Assembly (NCBI RefSeq): GCF_900112975.1
Contig: NZ_FONQ01000012.1
Location: 48,027 to 112,026, forward strand
From: Flavobacterium xueshanense
Lineage (GTDB): Bacteria > Bacteroidota > Bacteroidia > Flavobacteriales > Flavobacteriaceae
Length of the DNA: 64,000 nucleotides
Reading direction: 5' to 3'
The translations under genes and the position numbers were made by a program. Positions 34,551-43,674 of the stretch are shown here, one piece after another. The number at the start of each line of letters is the position of its first letter. Within the stretch, counting starts at the first letter, position 1. Under the pieces are notes generated by a model. The model did no database searches. It was not told the origin of the DNA and was given only the letters and a program-made list of their open reading frames with translations.

Positions 34551-37500
34551 ACCAAAAGCAATTCTCGCTTCTTCACCGGCACTTTTAAAATAAGTCAGTC
34601 GTGCCGTTAGTGCATTTAATCCGTTGAGCCATAATCCTCCACCAATAGACTGATGCCATTTTTCGGAATTTTCGCCTCTTAGCCAGACTCTACCGTAATC
34701 AAAACCACCTAAGATTCCGTACGACATGGGTATGATGCTTCTTTTAATTTTGCCCAAATTCCAGCGTACATCACTACTCTGGTAAAAAGATTGATTTCCT
34801 AGAAAGCGTTCATTTCTAAAACCTCTCAAATCATAGTCACCACCTAAATTGGCACCTTGGTAAAAATCAAAATTGTTGTTCAATACCATTTTTCCTCTCA
34901 AGATAGTGGCTAAAACTAGTTTTCCGTTTGCATCAATTTTATGGTTGAAATTAAGTTTACTTTCTATTGCCGGAAAATTTCTTTTGGTATCTTCTAAATT
35001 CATTTTCCAAGTACCAGCAATAGAAAATCCCATACCCATGGTCGGGAAGGAGGGAACATCGTAATTTTCAAAACTATATTTTAAAGTTGCTCCTGCAAAT
35101 TGTTGGTTTTCAAAAACAGCAGGATTTATATTTGCGGAAATGTCTACAAATCGACTCATCGTTTCTTCCACGGTAATTCTTTCAAAACTGGTTTGAAAAT
35201 GAATTGCACTGCCGTACTTCCCAACTTTTTTTATGGATGGCATAACTTTCAGCATTTTGATGCGAACGCGATTGAAATCCATTCCAAAAGTATTATCATT
35301 ATTTACGGTCTCATTTCCGTACCCAAAATAATTGACGGTAAAATTCGGACTCGTGAATCGACCTGCAAAATCTAAATCCCATTTGCCAAATAATTTTGGA
35401 AAATTACCGGTGTAAATGAGTTCATATCCTTTTGTGGCAAAGAAATAATTGGCTTTCACACTGTGTTTTTGAGTGTATGGATTTTGTTTGAAATCATTTA
35501 CAACATAACCGCTGACAACACCTAATTTAATTCCGTCATCAGGATTAAAACCAATATTAGGCAGCGCTGAAAAGGAATTGTATTTTGGTTTTTTATAATC
35601 GTACAAATTCGTTTCATAATCATCAGATAATAAAACTTTACTTTTAGAATCTAATGTGTAAGTGTTGTTTTTTGATTTAAAATCATGGATTTTTATTTTT
35701 CTGCCATTTTCAACAATATAGGAATCTTCGTTTTGACCTCCAATTAATCGCACTTTAATTCCTGATTTTGAAGCTCCTTTTACTTCAAAAATATCATCAT
35801 CATCTAAGCCGTAAATCCATATTTTTTTTGTTTTTTTCGCGGTGAAATTTTTAATGTATTGCAATTCTTCGCCACTGCTTTTAATACGATAGACTTGGAT
35901 TTTAAGCTTATTTTTTTCGTTGTTTTGAATTACAAATTTGTCTTTTTTATCCGTTCCAACAAGCAAAACAGTGTGTTGCAACACGGAATAATATACTGAA
36001 GCAGAACGATGTAATTCATTTCGTCTTAGTTTCAGTTTGCGTTTGATATCTTTGATTGTCTCGTCCTGAACTTCTTTTGGCAAATTAGTAAACGCACCAT
36101 CAATATCTGCATCCGATAAGTTTTCCTGAATATATTTTGCTTGTTTAATCCACTCGTTTTCATCGGCAATTTTTATAAAAGCGAGATCTAGGGGATAAGG
36201 TTCCCGGTTCATCAATTTGACATTTGACATTTTTTCTTTAAAAGGTTGCATGTGACGCAATTGTGCCTTTTTCATTAAAACAAACAGCAAAGCACCGTCA
36301 TACTTCGGAAACGCCTGATCTCGGTCTCGCGGAATAGGTTTGTACATTACTTTTTCACCTACATTATATTCGCCCCAGCTCCATTGATCTTCATGTCTGT
36401 CCCAATCCCCTATGAGCATGTCGAACAGTCGAGCTTTAATGTAGGCACTTTCATCAATCGAATATTTTTCGTCTTTGTGAAGATTTTTTATTACATCTTC
36501 CGTGCTGATAATGGCAATTGGATTTCCAAAACTTTTCACACCAATCTGGCTGTCCGTTGGTCGTTCTTCAACAAGGTACAATTCATCTCCAAAATTTGCA
36601 TTGAAATTTTTTAGCGCTCTGTGTTTTGGAATATAATACAGTGTTGGGTTGGTATGTGCTACGCCAATTTTTGCTGCTAAATTCCCAACAGCAAACGGAG
36701 TGTATGGGTGTGCAGTGGTGTAAAAATCAGATAAAAGATCTTCAGCATAAGTATCTTCAAATTCGTCTTGAATAAACTGATTTTTGAAAGCCACCGTTTG
36801 CAGGAAACGCGTAGTGCTTTTTTTCATGGCATGCATCACATATTCCTTCCCTTTTTTGTCAATAAGGTGTAATGAATTTGACTGATGACCGCCTCCGGAA
36901 CGTTTGGGTAGCAGTCCTCCAAAAAGGGTGTCAATGGTAGTTGTTTTTGCCGCTATTGGAAGGCTGTAATATTTTCGAAAATGATTTCCAAAAAAGAATT
37001 TATAAAATACTGATTTTTGGGTTTGTTTCGTTGTGTAAATGCTGGAAGTGGTCGTTTTAGGAAATGTGGTTGGGAATACTTTGGTAATGTAATCGTCTTT
37101 TTGATCCAATACCAATTGCTCATAAATCAGTTTTTCTTTGTCATTTTCCTTGCCATAAAAAGAAACTTTTGCCGAACCATTTTCATAAACAGCTAATGTG
37201 GCATATCCATTGCGGCCATAAGAAAAATCATTAGGGTAAATTGCTTTTGCAGCCTCTGATTTAGAACCAGCACCACTGATAATTTGTTTGATATTATCTT
37301 TTTCAATGTATTGTAAATTGTGGTCATGACCTGAAACAACAATAACATTATCCTGGTTTTGCAATATAGTTTTTACTCTTTTAATAAAAATGGTGTATTG
37401 TTTGTTCTGAATGTCTTGAGGACTTGCTCCAGTTGTTTTTCGGAAAAAATTGGCTAACGAACCTAAAACCGGAAGTGGAATTTTTTGTTCTAAAGGGAAA

Positions 37501-38267
37501 AGTTGTTTCTCCACTGAAAATTGTCCTCCGTGAGAGCCATTGCTCATTAATGGATGATGGAGGGCTAAAACGACTATTTTTTCTTGGTTTTTAATCAAAA
37601 GATTTTCCAGCTCGACAAAAAAAGCTTCGCGAGTTTTGATGGTGCAATCATCGTTAATAGTGGGACTTTTATCCCAATCTTCCAGAAACCATTGGCTGTC
37701 AATAGTGATTAGCACCAGATTTTCATTTATTTCTAAATTATCAATACCACAGCTTTTTCTGGGAAGGAATGACTTTTTGTCGTTCAGGTATTCGGATACA
37801 AATTTAGCCTGACGTTCCAATCCTTCAATTCCGCTGTACCAATCATGATTTCCAGGAATGAAAATAGTTTGCCCTTTGAAATTTTTAGATAATTTTAGTT
37901 GGTTTGTCAGTTTACTTTCGGCAATAATTCGTTCGTTCGTAAGTTTAGTATTGGGCAATCCTTTTGGATAAATATTGTCACCCAGAAATAAAAGAGTAGC
38001 ATTTTTTGAAGCCTTTTTCAATCGGTCTTCCAGAGATCCAAGCATTTGATGTGTCGTTTTTTCATTGGTATTTCCAGCATCGCCAATTAAATAAATGGTG
38101 TGTGCAATTTGCGAACTATCAGTTGCGTTTAAAACAGCTGGTTCTTTGATATTTCGTCCAAATTGAGCATGATGAGTGGCACAAGATTGCAACATTAATC
38201 CCGACAAGAATAGTATAAAACCTGCTTTATTGAAAGCAATAAAACAATTATCCGAAAATAGTTTCAT
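34533..38267 (-). CDS. Metallophosphoesterase fused to an outer-membrane barrel
   Basis: A 1244-residue surface or periplasmic protein. The N terminus has a lipoprotein-like signal (lipobox LQSC, C29). A calcineurin-type phosphoesterase domain follows with all metal motifs: GDAGNT (D63), LGDNIYP (D97), PGNHDW (N140-H141), LHHPLMSNGSHGG near 237 and SGHDHNLQ near 314. A middle region of about 480 residues includes DMLIGDWDRHEDQWSW. The last 320 residues are an Omp85/surface-antigen-like barrel with GGDYDLRGFRNERFLG and a terminal GLGFGF. The fusion would tether a phosphatase to the outer membrane. Substrate unknown. Confidence 0.85.
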   Translation of the reverse strand: MKLFSDNCFIAFNKAGFILFLSGLMLQSCATHHAQFGRNIKEPAVLNATDSSQIAHTIYLIGDAGNTNEKTTHQMLGSLEDRLKKASKNATLLFLGDNIYPKGLPNTKLTNERIIAESKLTNQLKLSKNFKGQTIFIPGNHDWYSGIEGLERQAKFVSEYLNDKKSFLPRKSCGIDNLEINENLVLITIDSQWFLEDWDKSPTINDDCTIKTREAFFVELENLLIKNQEKIVVLALHHPLMSNGSHGGQFSVEKQLFPLEQKIPLPVLGSLANFFRKTTGASPQDIQNKQYTIFIKRVKTILQNQDNVIVVSGHDHNLQYIEKDNIKQIISGAGSKSEAAKAIYPNDFSYGRNGYATLAVYENGSAKVSFYGKENDKEKLIYEQLVLDQKDDYITKVFPTTFPKTTTSSIYTTKQTQKSVFYKFFFGNHFRKYYSLPIAAKTTTIDTLFGGLLPKRSGGGHQSNSLHLIDKKGKEYVMHAMKKSTTRFLQTVAFKNQFIQDEFEDTYAEDLLSDFYTTAHPYTPFAVGNLAAKIGVAHTNPTLYYIPKHRALKNFNANFGDELYLVEERPTDSQIGVKSFGNPIAIISTEDVIKNLHKDEKYSIDESAYIKARLFDMLIGDWDRHEDQWSWGEYNVGEKVMYKPIPRDRDQAFPKYDGALLFVLMKKAQLRHMQPFKEKMSNVKLMNREPYPLDLAFIKIADENEWIKQAKYIQENLSDADIDGAFTNLPKEVQDETIKDIKRKLKLRRNELHRSASVYYSVLQHTVLLVGTDKKDKFVIQNNEKNKLKIQVYRIKSSGEELQYIKNFTAKKTKKIWIYGLDDDDIFEVKGASKSGIKVRLIGGQNEDSYIVENGRKIKIHDFKSKNNTYTLDSKSKVLLSDDYETNLYDYKKPKYNSFSALPNIGFNPDDGIKLGVVSGYVVNDFKQNPYTQKHSVKANYFFATKGYELIYTGNFPKLFGKWDLDFAGRFTSPNFTVNYFGYGNETVNNDNTFGMDFNRVRIKMLKVMPSIKKVGKYGSAIHFQTSFERITVEETMSRFVDISANINPAVFENQQFAGATLKYSFENYDVPSFPTMGMGFSIAGTWKMNLEDTKRNFPAIESKLNFNHKIDANGKLVLATILRGKMVLNNNFDFYQGANLGGDYDLRGFRNERFLGNQSFYQSSDVRWNLGKIKRSIIPMSYGILGGFDYGRVWLRGENSEKWHQSIGGGLWLNGLNALTARLTYFKSAGEEARIAFGLGFGF

Positions 38268-38584
38268 AATTTAGTTGTATAAAATAGGTCCATAAATCTA
38301 GTAAAACATGCCAAAGACTTTGTTGAAAAATTGGTCAAAGATAAACTTTCTTCTTTGCATAATTATTATAATTTTAATCTCAAAAAACACCACTTGGCTT
38401 CCTTTGAAACAATACAACATCTTTATAATTTAAATAGCTTATAAATAGCAACTTACAGCTGTTGTGGTGGGTAAGTGGCATTATATGATAAATGTAATTC
38501 AAAAAAAATCTCCAACTACTTTCGTAATTGGAGATTGATATTTTTATAATTATCGCTCTACAAACTGCGACTGAACACTGATAA
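38268..38584. other. Intergenic region upstream of the metallophosphoesterase gene
   Basis: A 317-base AT-rich gap holding the terminator at 38501-38536 and, near 38560-38582, a short ACTGAACACTGATAACTAAC word cluster like that at 24370-24415. No further gene or RNA is seen. Confidence 0.4.
38501..38536 (-). terminator. Terminator after the nucleoid-associated protein gene
   Basis: On the minus strand AATCTCCAA pairs with TTGGAGATT (arms 38507-38515 and 38528-38536), followed by a run of eight T. It lies 50 bases past the stop of the nucleoid-associated protein gene. Confidence 0.7.
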
Positions 38585-39643
38585 CTAACTTTTTTCCTCT
38601 TTATTAAAATAAACTAAGTAGTAATACATTTGTTTTTCCTCGTCCCAACCTTTTTCCACATATTTTTCAGCGCTTTCAGGATTGATGAAATCCATTTTAA
38701 TTTGGATGTGTGTATCTAAATTTATAACGTTTTTGATTGATTTTCTGGCATCAGAAACTGCTGCATTTGCAATAGGAAAAGAAGTTACATCTTCAATGCT
38801 GTATTTTTCGCCTTTGTCAACTTTGTAGTTTTTGAACTCAGGAATTAAGTCTGGATTGTCTAAAACTTCATTTAGGAAATTAGTTTCTTCGAATTGATCG
38901 TTTTTGGCAAAATAGTTTACCGAACGGTTCATGAACATCACTTCCTCTTTCTTGTCTTCTGCAGGAAAAACGACATCTTTCGCGAAATTCTGACAAAATT
39001 TCAAATATTTCTTTGTAATGAAGTTTTCATCTTCAAAAGCATCTACTGATAAGAAATGTTCCAGCCAATATCTGGCATCGTAGCGGTTGCTGTCAACAGT
39101 CAGGATCTTGTATCCTTCTTCTTTTTTAAAATTAAAGATGATGCAACCTTTGTCCAACTTATTCAGACTTACACCTTGCTGCAAAATCATTTCCAAGTGC
39201 GTTGCTTTTTCTTCAAATTGTAAAAAATCAGCTTGAATTTCACTTTTGAAAATTCCAATCGCGTCCACTACATTATTATCAATACTTACGTTGGTCAAAT
39301 ACGTAACATAAACTTCACCATTCTTAATATGAGGATGATTAGACTGCTCAAATAAGTGCGTCGTGATTTTTTTAGAAACGTCATGAATAGCACTCGGATT
39401 ATCAAAAACTTCTGTTGCAAACTTGAACATGTCGTTGTAATCCAAATCAATTTCATGGGCAAATTGAAAATAATTTTCTTCTTTTTCTCTAAAAGGTTTA
39501 AAGAAAAATTCTTTCATCAAAGGCACAATCTCATCATTCAAACTAAAAGGTTGTTCCGATAGAAAAATAGCTTCATTTCTACTTTTATTACCCACTCTGT
39601 GTATGGATAAGTTCTCGATGTGTGTATTATATAAGTTGATCAT
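38585..39643 (-). CDS. Nucleoid-associated protein, NdpA/YejK family
   Basis: A 352-residue protein that matches the NdpA (NA37) family. The opening MINLYNTHIENLSIHRVGNKSRNEAIFLSEQPFSL and the middle KCIIFNFKKEEGYKILTVDSNRYDARYWLEHFLSVD are family hallmarks. Members bind DNA in the nucleoid; the detailed role is unsettled. It lies 86 bases downstream of the pRiA4b ORF-3 protein gene on the same strand and is followed by a terminator. Confidence 0.85.
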   Translation of the reverse strand: MINLYNTHIENLSIHRVGNKSRNEAIFLSEQPFSLNDEIVPLMKEFFFKPFREKEENYFQFAHEIDLDYNDMFKFATEVFDNPSAIHDVSKKITTHLFEQSNHPHIKNGEVYVTYLTNVSIDNNVVDAIGIFKSEIQADFLQFEEKATHLEMILQQGVSLNKLDKGCIIFNFKKEEGYKILTVDSNRYDARYWLEHFLSVDAFEDENFITKKYLKFCQNFAKDVVFPAEDKKEEVMFMNRSVNYFAKNDQFEETNFLNEVLDNPDLIPEFKNYKVDKGEKYSIEDVTSFPIANAAVSDARKSIKNVINLDTHIQIKMDFINPESAEKYVEKGWDEEKQMYYYLVYFNKEEKS

Positions 39644-39729
39644 GTTTTATATTTTTAAGATAAAAGAAGCAAGATGAAAGATAGCAAAGATCTTTTATCG
39701 TGGCTCTTGATTCTTTATCGTCTCGTTTT

Positions 39730-40269
39730 TTAATTCCAATTCTCCTCAAATCCGTAGTCCTCAAAACTGTCATCGCCTTCAAACATATCCAAATCATCTT
39801 GGTCTAAATCATCTTCAAAACCACTGTGGTAATCATCGGCATTATCGGCTTCAAAGTTTTTTTCCATCGCTTCGTCCGGCATTTCTCCATGAGAAAAAAT
39901 AGTTTCAGGATATAAATTTCCAATCACCTGATCTTCGATAGCAGCAAGTTCTACAAGGAAAGTCCACATATTGATAAAATCATAAACGTATAAGATTTTA
40001 GTGTTTTCCTTATCTAAAATATCTGATAATTGATAATCGCTCATGATTTTTTGCTCGCCTGGAACATCTCCAGTATCAAAAAGTGAAATTTCCTCTTCTT
40101 GGTTCCAAGTTTCATCACAAGTATAAAAAGATGCCACTTCCATTCCGTCAAAACCAAAGGAATTGAAAATAGCATTGTGTAAATCTTCTAAAGTATCGTC
40201 TTCAAGTATTGTGATGTCTCTAAAAACATCTTCTTCCGCGTCTAGAATCACTCTAAATTTATATACCAT
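39730..40269 (-). CDS. pRiA4b ORF-3 family protein (IS1096 passenger-like)
   Basis: A 179-residue protein. Residues 1-110 match the plasmid pRiA4b ORF-3 (IS1096 TnpR-passenger) fold: VYKFRVILDAEEDVFRDITILEDDTLEDLHNAIFNSFGFDG followed by SFYTCDETWNQEEEISLFD. The last 70 residues are strongly acidic (DDLDQDDLDMFEGDDSFEDYGFEENW). Despite the IS-derived name, this form is a chromosomal protein common in Flavobacteriia. It lies upstream of the nucleoid-associated protein gene. Function unknown. Confidence 0.8.
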   Translation of the reverse strand: MVYKFRVILDAEEDVFRDITILEDDTLEDLHNAIFNSFGFDGMEVASFYTCDETWNQEEEISLFDTGDVPGEQKIMSDYQLSDILDKENTKILYVYDFINMWTFLVELAAIEDQVIGNLYPETIFSHGEMPDEAMEKNFEADNADDYHSGFEDDLDQDDLDMFEGDDSFEDYGFEENWN

Positions 40270-40529
40270 AATCTTTGTTTTTATTGAAAGCTCAAAGGTA
40301 AAATATAATTTTAGATTTAGATTTCAGATTTTCGATTTGTTGATAAGATTTTTGCGTGTCTATAAGCAGTCAATAGGACAATAGGAAAGTTTTTTAAAAA
40401 TCATAACGGGAAGAATAATATGCGTAAGCAAACTACCAAAATAGGATTTCGTTTTACATAAATAATTCATAGATCGACAATTAATATACAAACAAGAATC
40501 TTTTAGGTAATATTCAATTATATGCTTTT

Positions 40530-41090
40530 AAGGACAAAGAAGGAAGGATGGTATTGAAAATAAGATTCAGTAGAAATTACTCCTCGCTAAAAAAACGGAA
40601 GATTACATTCTGCGTGATATCGTATGGAATAATAAAGTGCTGTCAGATTGTAGAAGAAATTCTCAGAATTATAAAAAAAGTGTTTTGTATATAAGAAAGT
40701 GAATCTTTCAAGGCAAGGCGGTACGCAAATTATGTTTAATGATGTTAGAGATTAGCATCAAGTTATTTATCATGCAGATAGGCTACACAACGAAAGAAGA
40801 AATAGAACCAAGGATTTGCTTTTCAGCAAAAGAAATAGAAGGTTTGGAATTACAAATAAAACAGTTAGAAGGTGAAACTCAAAAGTGAAAATTCATTTTA
40901 AATGTCTACTTAAAATGGTGTAAATACCAAATTTCTAGGTTGCTTGGGCGTAAATTTCACCTATCTGAAAGAAAACCCGGCGTAACAACTTTTTGGATTG
41001 TTAGTCAACAATTTTACTTAATTATGCAAGGCTGTATGCTCTACAGAGATGTGTGCAGGCAAAAGGCTTTGTTCCTCTTTTTTTTATAAA
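40530..41090 (+). pseudogene. Degenerate IS4-like transposase remnant (3' end)
   Basis: From 40772 the frame reads MQIGYTTKEEIEPRICFSAK, EIEGLELQIKQLEGETQK, then TGA at 40886-40888, and continues in the same frame with LKWCKYQISRLLGRKFHLSE, RKPGVTTFWIVSQQFYLIMQ and GCMLYRDVC. This order (LELxxKQLEGxTxKQ, then W-ISRLGGWKGY-SxRxPGxTTFWxGLQ) is the C terminus of IS4-family transposases. The LGGWKGY stretch is damaged and no intact DDE domain precedes it. The upstream part, 40384-40770, is full of stops. The remnant fills the 814-base gap before hutI. Confidence 0.6.
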
Positions 41091-42322
41091 ATAATTTCAC
41101 CTTCAATCAATACAGTATCAATCAGATTACTGCCAAAAGCATAAGGTAATTGATAATAGGAATGAATGGGTTTCGTGATAATTAAATTTGCTTTTTTACC
41201 TACGGTAATACTTCCGTGGGTTTCAGAAATTCCCATGGCGTAAGCTCCATTTATCGTAGCCGCATTTATGGCTTCTTCGGGAGTCATTTTCATTTTGATG
41301 CATGCAGTTGCGACTACAAAATTCATGTTTCCGGATGGAGTAGAACCAGGATTATAATCGCTTGCGAGCGCAATTGGAAGTCCAGCCGCAATCATTTCTC
41401 GTGCTGGAGTGTAAGGAATACTCAAAAAATAAGAACAAGAAGGTAATGCAACAGGCATTGTTTCAGTATTTTTCAACGCTTCAATATCTTCCGGCTTCAT
41501 AATTTCAAGATGATCTACGGAAAGCGCATTGTATTTTACTCCAGATTGAATTCCGCCAATGGAGTTGAACTGATTGACATGGATCTTTGGCTTTAAGCCA
41601 AATTTAATTCCGGCTTCCATAATTTGTTGGGTTTCTTCAACAGTAAAATAACCCGTTTCACAAAATACATCTATGAAATCTGCCAGTTTGTCTTTTGCAA
41701 TTTCAGGAAGCATTTCGTTGATAATTAAATCAGTATAAGCTTTATGGTTTGTTGAGTATTCTGATGGGAAAGCGTGAGCACCCAGAAAAGTTGCTTTTAT
41801 GGTGATTGGATAATTTTGAGATAATCGCTGAATCACGCGAAGCATTTTCAATTCTCCATCAACGGTTAATCCGTATCCCGATTTGATTTCAACTGCTCCT
41901 GTTCCCAGACGCATGACTTCTTCCAGTCGCGCTTTCGATTGTTGGTAGATTTCTTCTTCAGAAGTTTCGTTCAGTTTTTTAGCTGAATTTAGAATTCCAC
42001 CGCCACGATTAGCGATTTCTTCATAAGTCAAACCATTGATTCGATCTACAAATTCCTGTTCCCGATTTCCCGCATACACAATATGCGTATGACTGTCACA
42101 CCAAGATGGCAAAACTATTTTTCCGTCTGCGTCAATGCACTTTTCTGGATTTACGTTGGGCAAATCTTTCATAGAGCCAAAATCAGAAATAAGACCATTT
42201 TTAAGCACTAAATAGGCGTTTTTGATAGTGGGTAGAATCGTCATTTCAGCACCTGACACTTTCAAAATTGAAGAATCACGGACCTGAAGCAACTCTTTAA
42301 TATTGATGATTAATGTTGTCAT
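41084..42322 (-). CDS. hutI: Imidazolonepropionase
   Basis: A 412-residue cytoplasmic amidohydrolase that opens the imidazolone ring in histidine degradation. Metal ligands are in PSWCDSHTHIVYAGNREQEF (about 73-92), with further motifs IKSGYGL, KIHVNQFNSIGGI and DHLEIM, and the final metal aspartate in LASDYNPGS. Length and motif order are standard. No hutH, hutU or hutG gene is in the window, so the rest of the pathway, if present, lies elsewhere. Confidence 0.95.
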   Translation of the reverse strand: MTTLIINIKELLQVRDSSILKVSGAEMTILPTIKNAYLVLKNGLISDFGSMKDLPNVNPEKCIDADGKIVLPSWCDSHTHIVYAGNREQEFVDRINGLTYEEIANRGGGILNSAKKLNETSEEEIYQQSKARLEEVMRLGTGAVEIKSGYGLTVDGELKMLRVIQRLSQNYPITIKATFLGAHAFPSEYSTNHKAYTDLIINEMLPEIAKDKLADFIDVFCETGYFTVEETQQIMEAGIKFGLKPKIHVNQFNSIGGIQSGVKYNALSVDHLEIMKPEDIEALKNTETMPVALPSCSYFLSIPYTPAREMIAAGLPIALASDYNPGSTPSGNMNFVVATACIKMKMTPEEAINAATINGAYAMGISETHGSITVGKKANLIITKPIHSYYQLPYAFGSNLIDTVLIEGEIIL

Positions 42323-42334
42323 TAGCTATGATAA

Positions 42335-43408
42335 TTACTCAGAAACTTTGATTTCAAACATTTTGTCCCAATTTTTCCCGGTTACAAAAATGGTTTTTGT
42401 TTTTGGGTTGTAGGCAATTCCGTTTAAAACATCCGTGTCTGGTAACTGCGTTATTTTTTTCTTCAAATCAGCAAGATTGATAATTGCTTCGACCGCTCCA
42501 TTTTTCGGATTGATGACAGCAATAGCATCTTTTTGGTACACATTTCCATAAATTTTCCCGTCAATCCATTCGAGCTCATTGACTGCTTTTATTTTTGTTT
42601 CGAAAGAATATACGTTTAAGTAACCTACTTCTTTAAATGTGGTTGGGTCAATAATCCAAATTTTTTCGGTTCCATCGGATTGGTATAAATATTTACCGTC
42701 ATTAGTCAATCCCCAACCTTCCATTGGCTTGAAATAGGTAAACGTTTTTTCTTTCTTGAAAGTATTTGCGTTGTAAACGTACCCTTCATTATTTTGCCAA
42801 GTCAGTTGGTATACTTTGTTGTTCAAAATCGTAATTCCTTCACCAAAATATTTGTCAGCTAGTTCGACTTTCTTATAAACTTCTCCCGTTTTATAATTTG
42901 TTTTTCTTAAGCTGGAGATTCCTCTGTTTCCTGATGGACCTGAACCGTTTCCCGTTCCTTCATACAGCGTGTCTCTGTAAAATTCTAATCCTTGCGTGTA
43001 TGCTTGAATATCGTGCGGGTACGTATTTACGATGGTGTATTTTAATAATTTTGGCTGAATATTAGAAACTAATTCTACTCTTGTAGTAGCTTCTGCGTTT
43101 TGCCCTTCATAAAAGATTAAAGCTTTTAGGTTTTGATAACCCAATTTTTGCTCTTTCAATTCAAAAGTTAATTTGTCAACTCCATTTTTTGAGCCAATTT
43201 TTTTGTCATTTACATAATAGACAACGCTATCTATAGTTTTGGAATTGGAATTCAAAATTTCCAAAGAAAGAGCTTCCTGTGGTTTATATTGTTCTTTAAA
43301 TTTGGAATTATCAAAGGAGAATAAAGTGTTAACACCTTTTTTTGTTTCGTTGCAACTTGCTATGGTGATTCCTAATAAAATGACAGATAGGAAGTTATAA
43401 TTTTTCAT
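42335..43408 (-). CDS. Glutaminyl-peptide cyclotransferase lipoprotein
   Basis: A 357-residue protein when started at 43408 (MKNYNFLSVILLGITIASCNE), giving a lipoprotein signal with lipobox IASC (C19). After a beta-sandwich region (about 20-110) comes the glutamine-cyclotransferase five-bladed propeller: VNTYPHDIQAYTQGLEFYRDTLYEGTG with YRDTLYEGTG typical of plant and bacterial QCs, then VYQLTWQN and NELEWIDGKIYGNVY. It makes N-terminal pyroglutamate on exported proteins or peptides. It precedes hutI on the same strand with 12 bases between. Confidence 0.85.
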   Translation of the reverse strand: MKNYNFLSVILLGITIASCNETKKGVNTLFSFDNSKFKEQYKPQEALSLEILNSNSKTIDSVVYYVNDKKIGSKNGVDKLTFELKEQKLGYQNLKALIFYEGQNAEATTRVELVSNIQPKLLKYTIVNTYPHDIQAYTQGLEFYRDTLYEGTGNGSGPSGNRGISSLRKTNYKTGEVYKKVELADKYFGEGITILNNKVYQLTWQNNEGYVYNANTFKKEKTFTYFKPMEGWGLTNDGKYLYQSDGTEKIWIIDPTTFKEVGYLNVYSFETKIKAVNELEWIDGKIYGNVYQKDAIAVINPKNGAVEAIINLADLKKKITQLPDTDVLNGIAYNPKTKTIFVTGKNWDKMFEIKVSE

Positions 43409-43462
43409 GATTTGTTTTTTTGTTGTACCAATATACAATGTTATTTTTAATGATTAAAGCTC

Positions 43463-43492
43463 TTGTAAAAATATAAAAAGATTGTATATTTG
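43463..43492 (+). promoter_or_regulatory. Promoter of the SRP RNA gene
   Basis: TTG at 43463-43465 and TATATTTG at 43485-43492, 19 bases apart, match the Bacteroidetes consensus exactly. The predicted RNA starts just after the -7 element. Confidence 0.75.
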
Positions 43493-43598
43493 CACCGGCA
43501 AGTCCTACACGACCAGCTCCTGCAGACTCCCTCAGGATGGGAACATAGCAAGGGTACGTGGTTGAGCGGTGCGATGTAGGTCGCTTGCCATTTTTTTT
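43493..43598 (+). ncRNA. ffs: Signal recognition particle RNA (4.5S-type, small)
   Basis: The ends GGCAAG (43497-43502) and CTTGCC (43584-43589) pair, extended by CCTACA with TGTAGG, to form one long hairpin. The apical region reads CAGGATGGGAACATAGCAAGGG, which carries the GGAA loop and the AGCA/AAGG symmetric and asymmetric loops of SRP domain IV, the binding site for Ffh. A T-run (43591-43598) follows the closing stem. The gene lies between glutaminyl cyclase and the short-chain dehydrogenase and is led by a consensus promoter. Confidence 0.88.
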
Positions 43599-43674
43599 AT
43601 TTATTACAAAAGTAGTCTTCCTTCGGGAGGATTTTTTTATTTTTGGATCTTTCGTACAGCAAACATCAACAATC

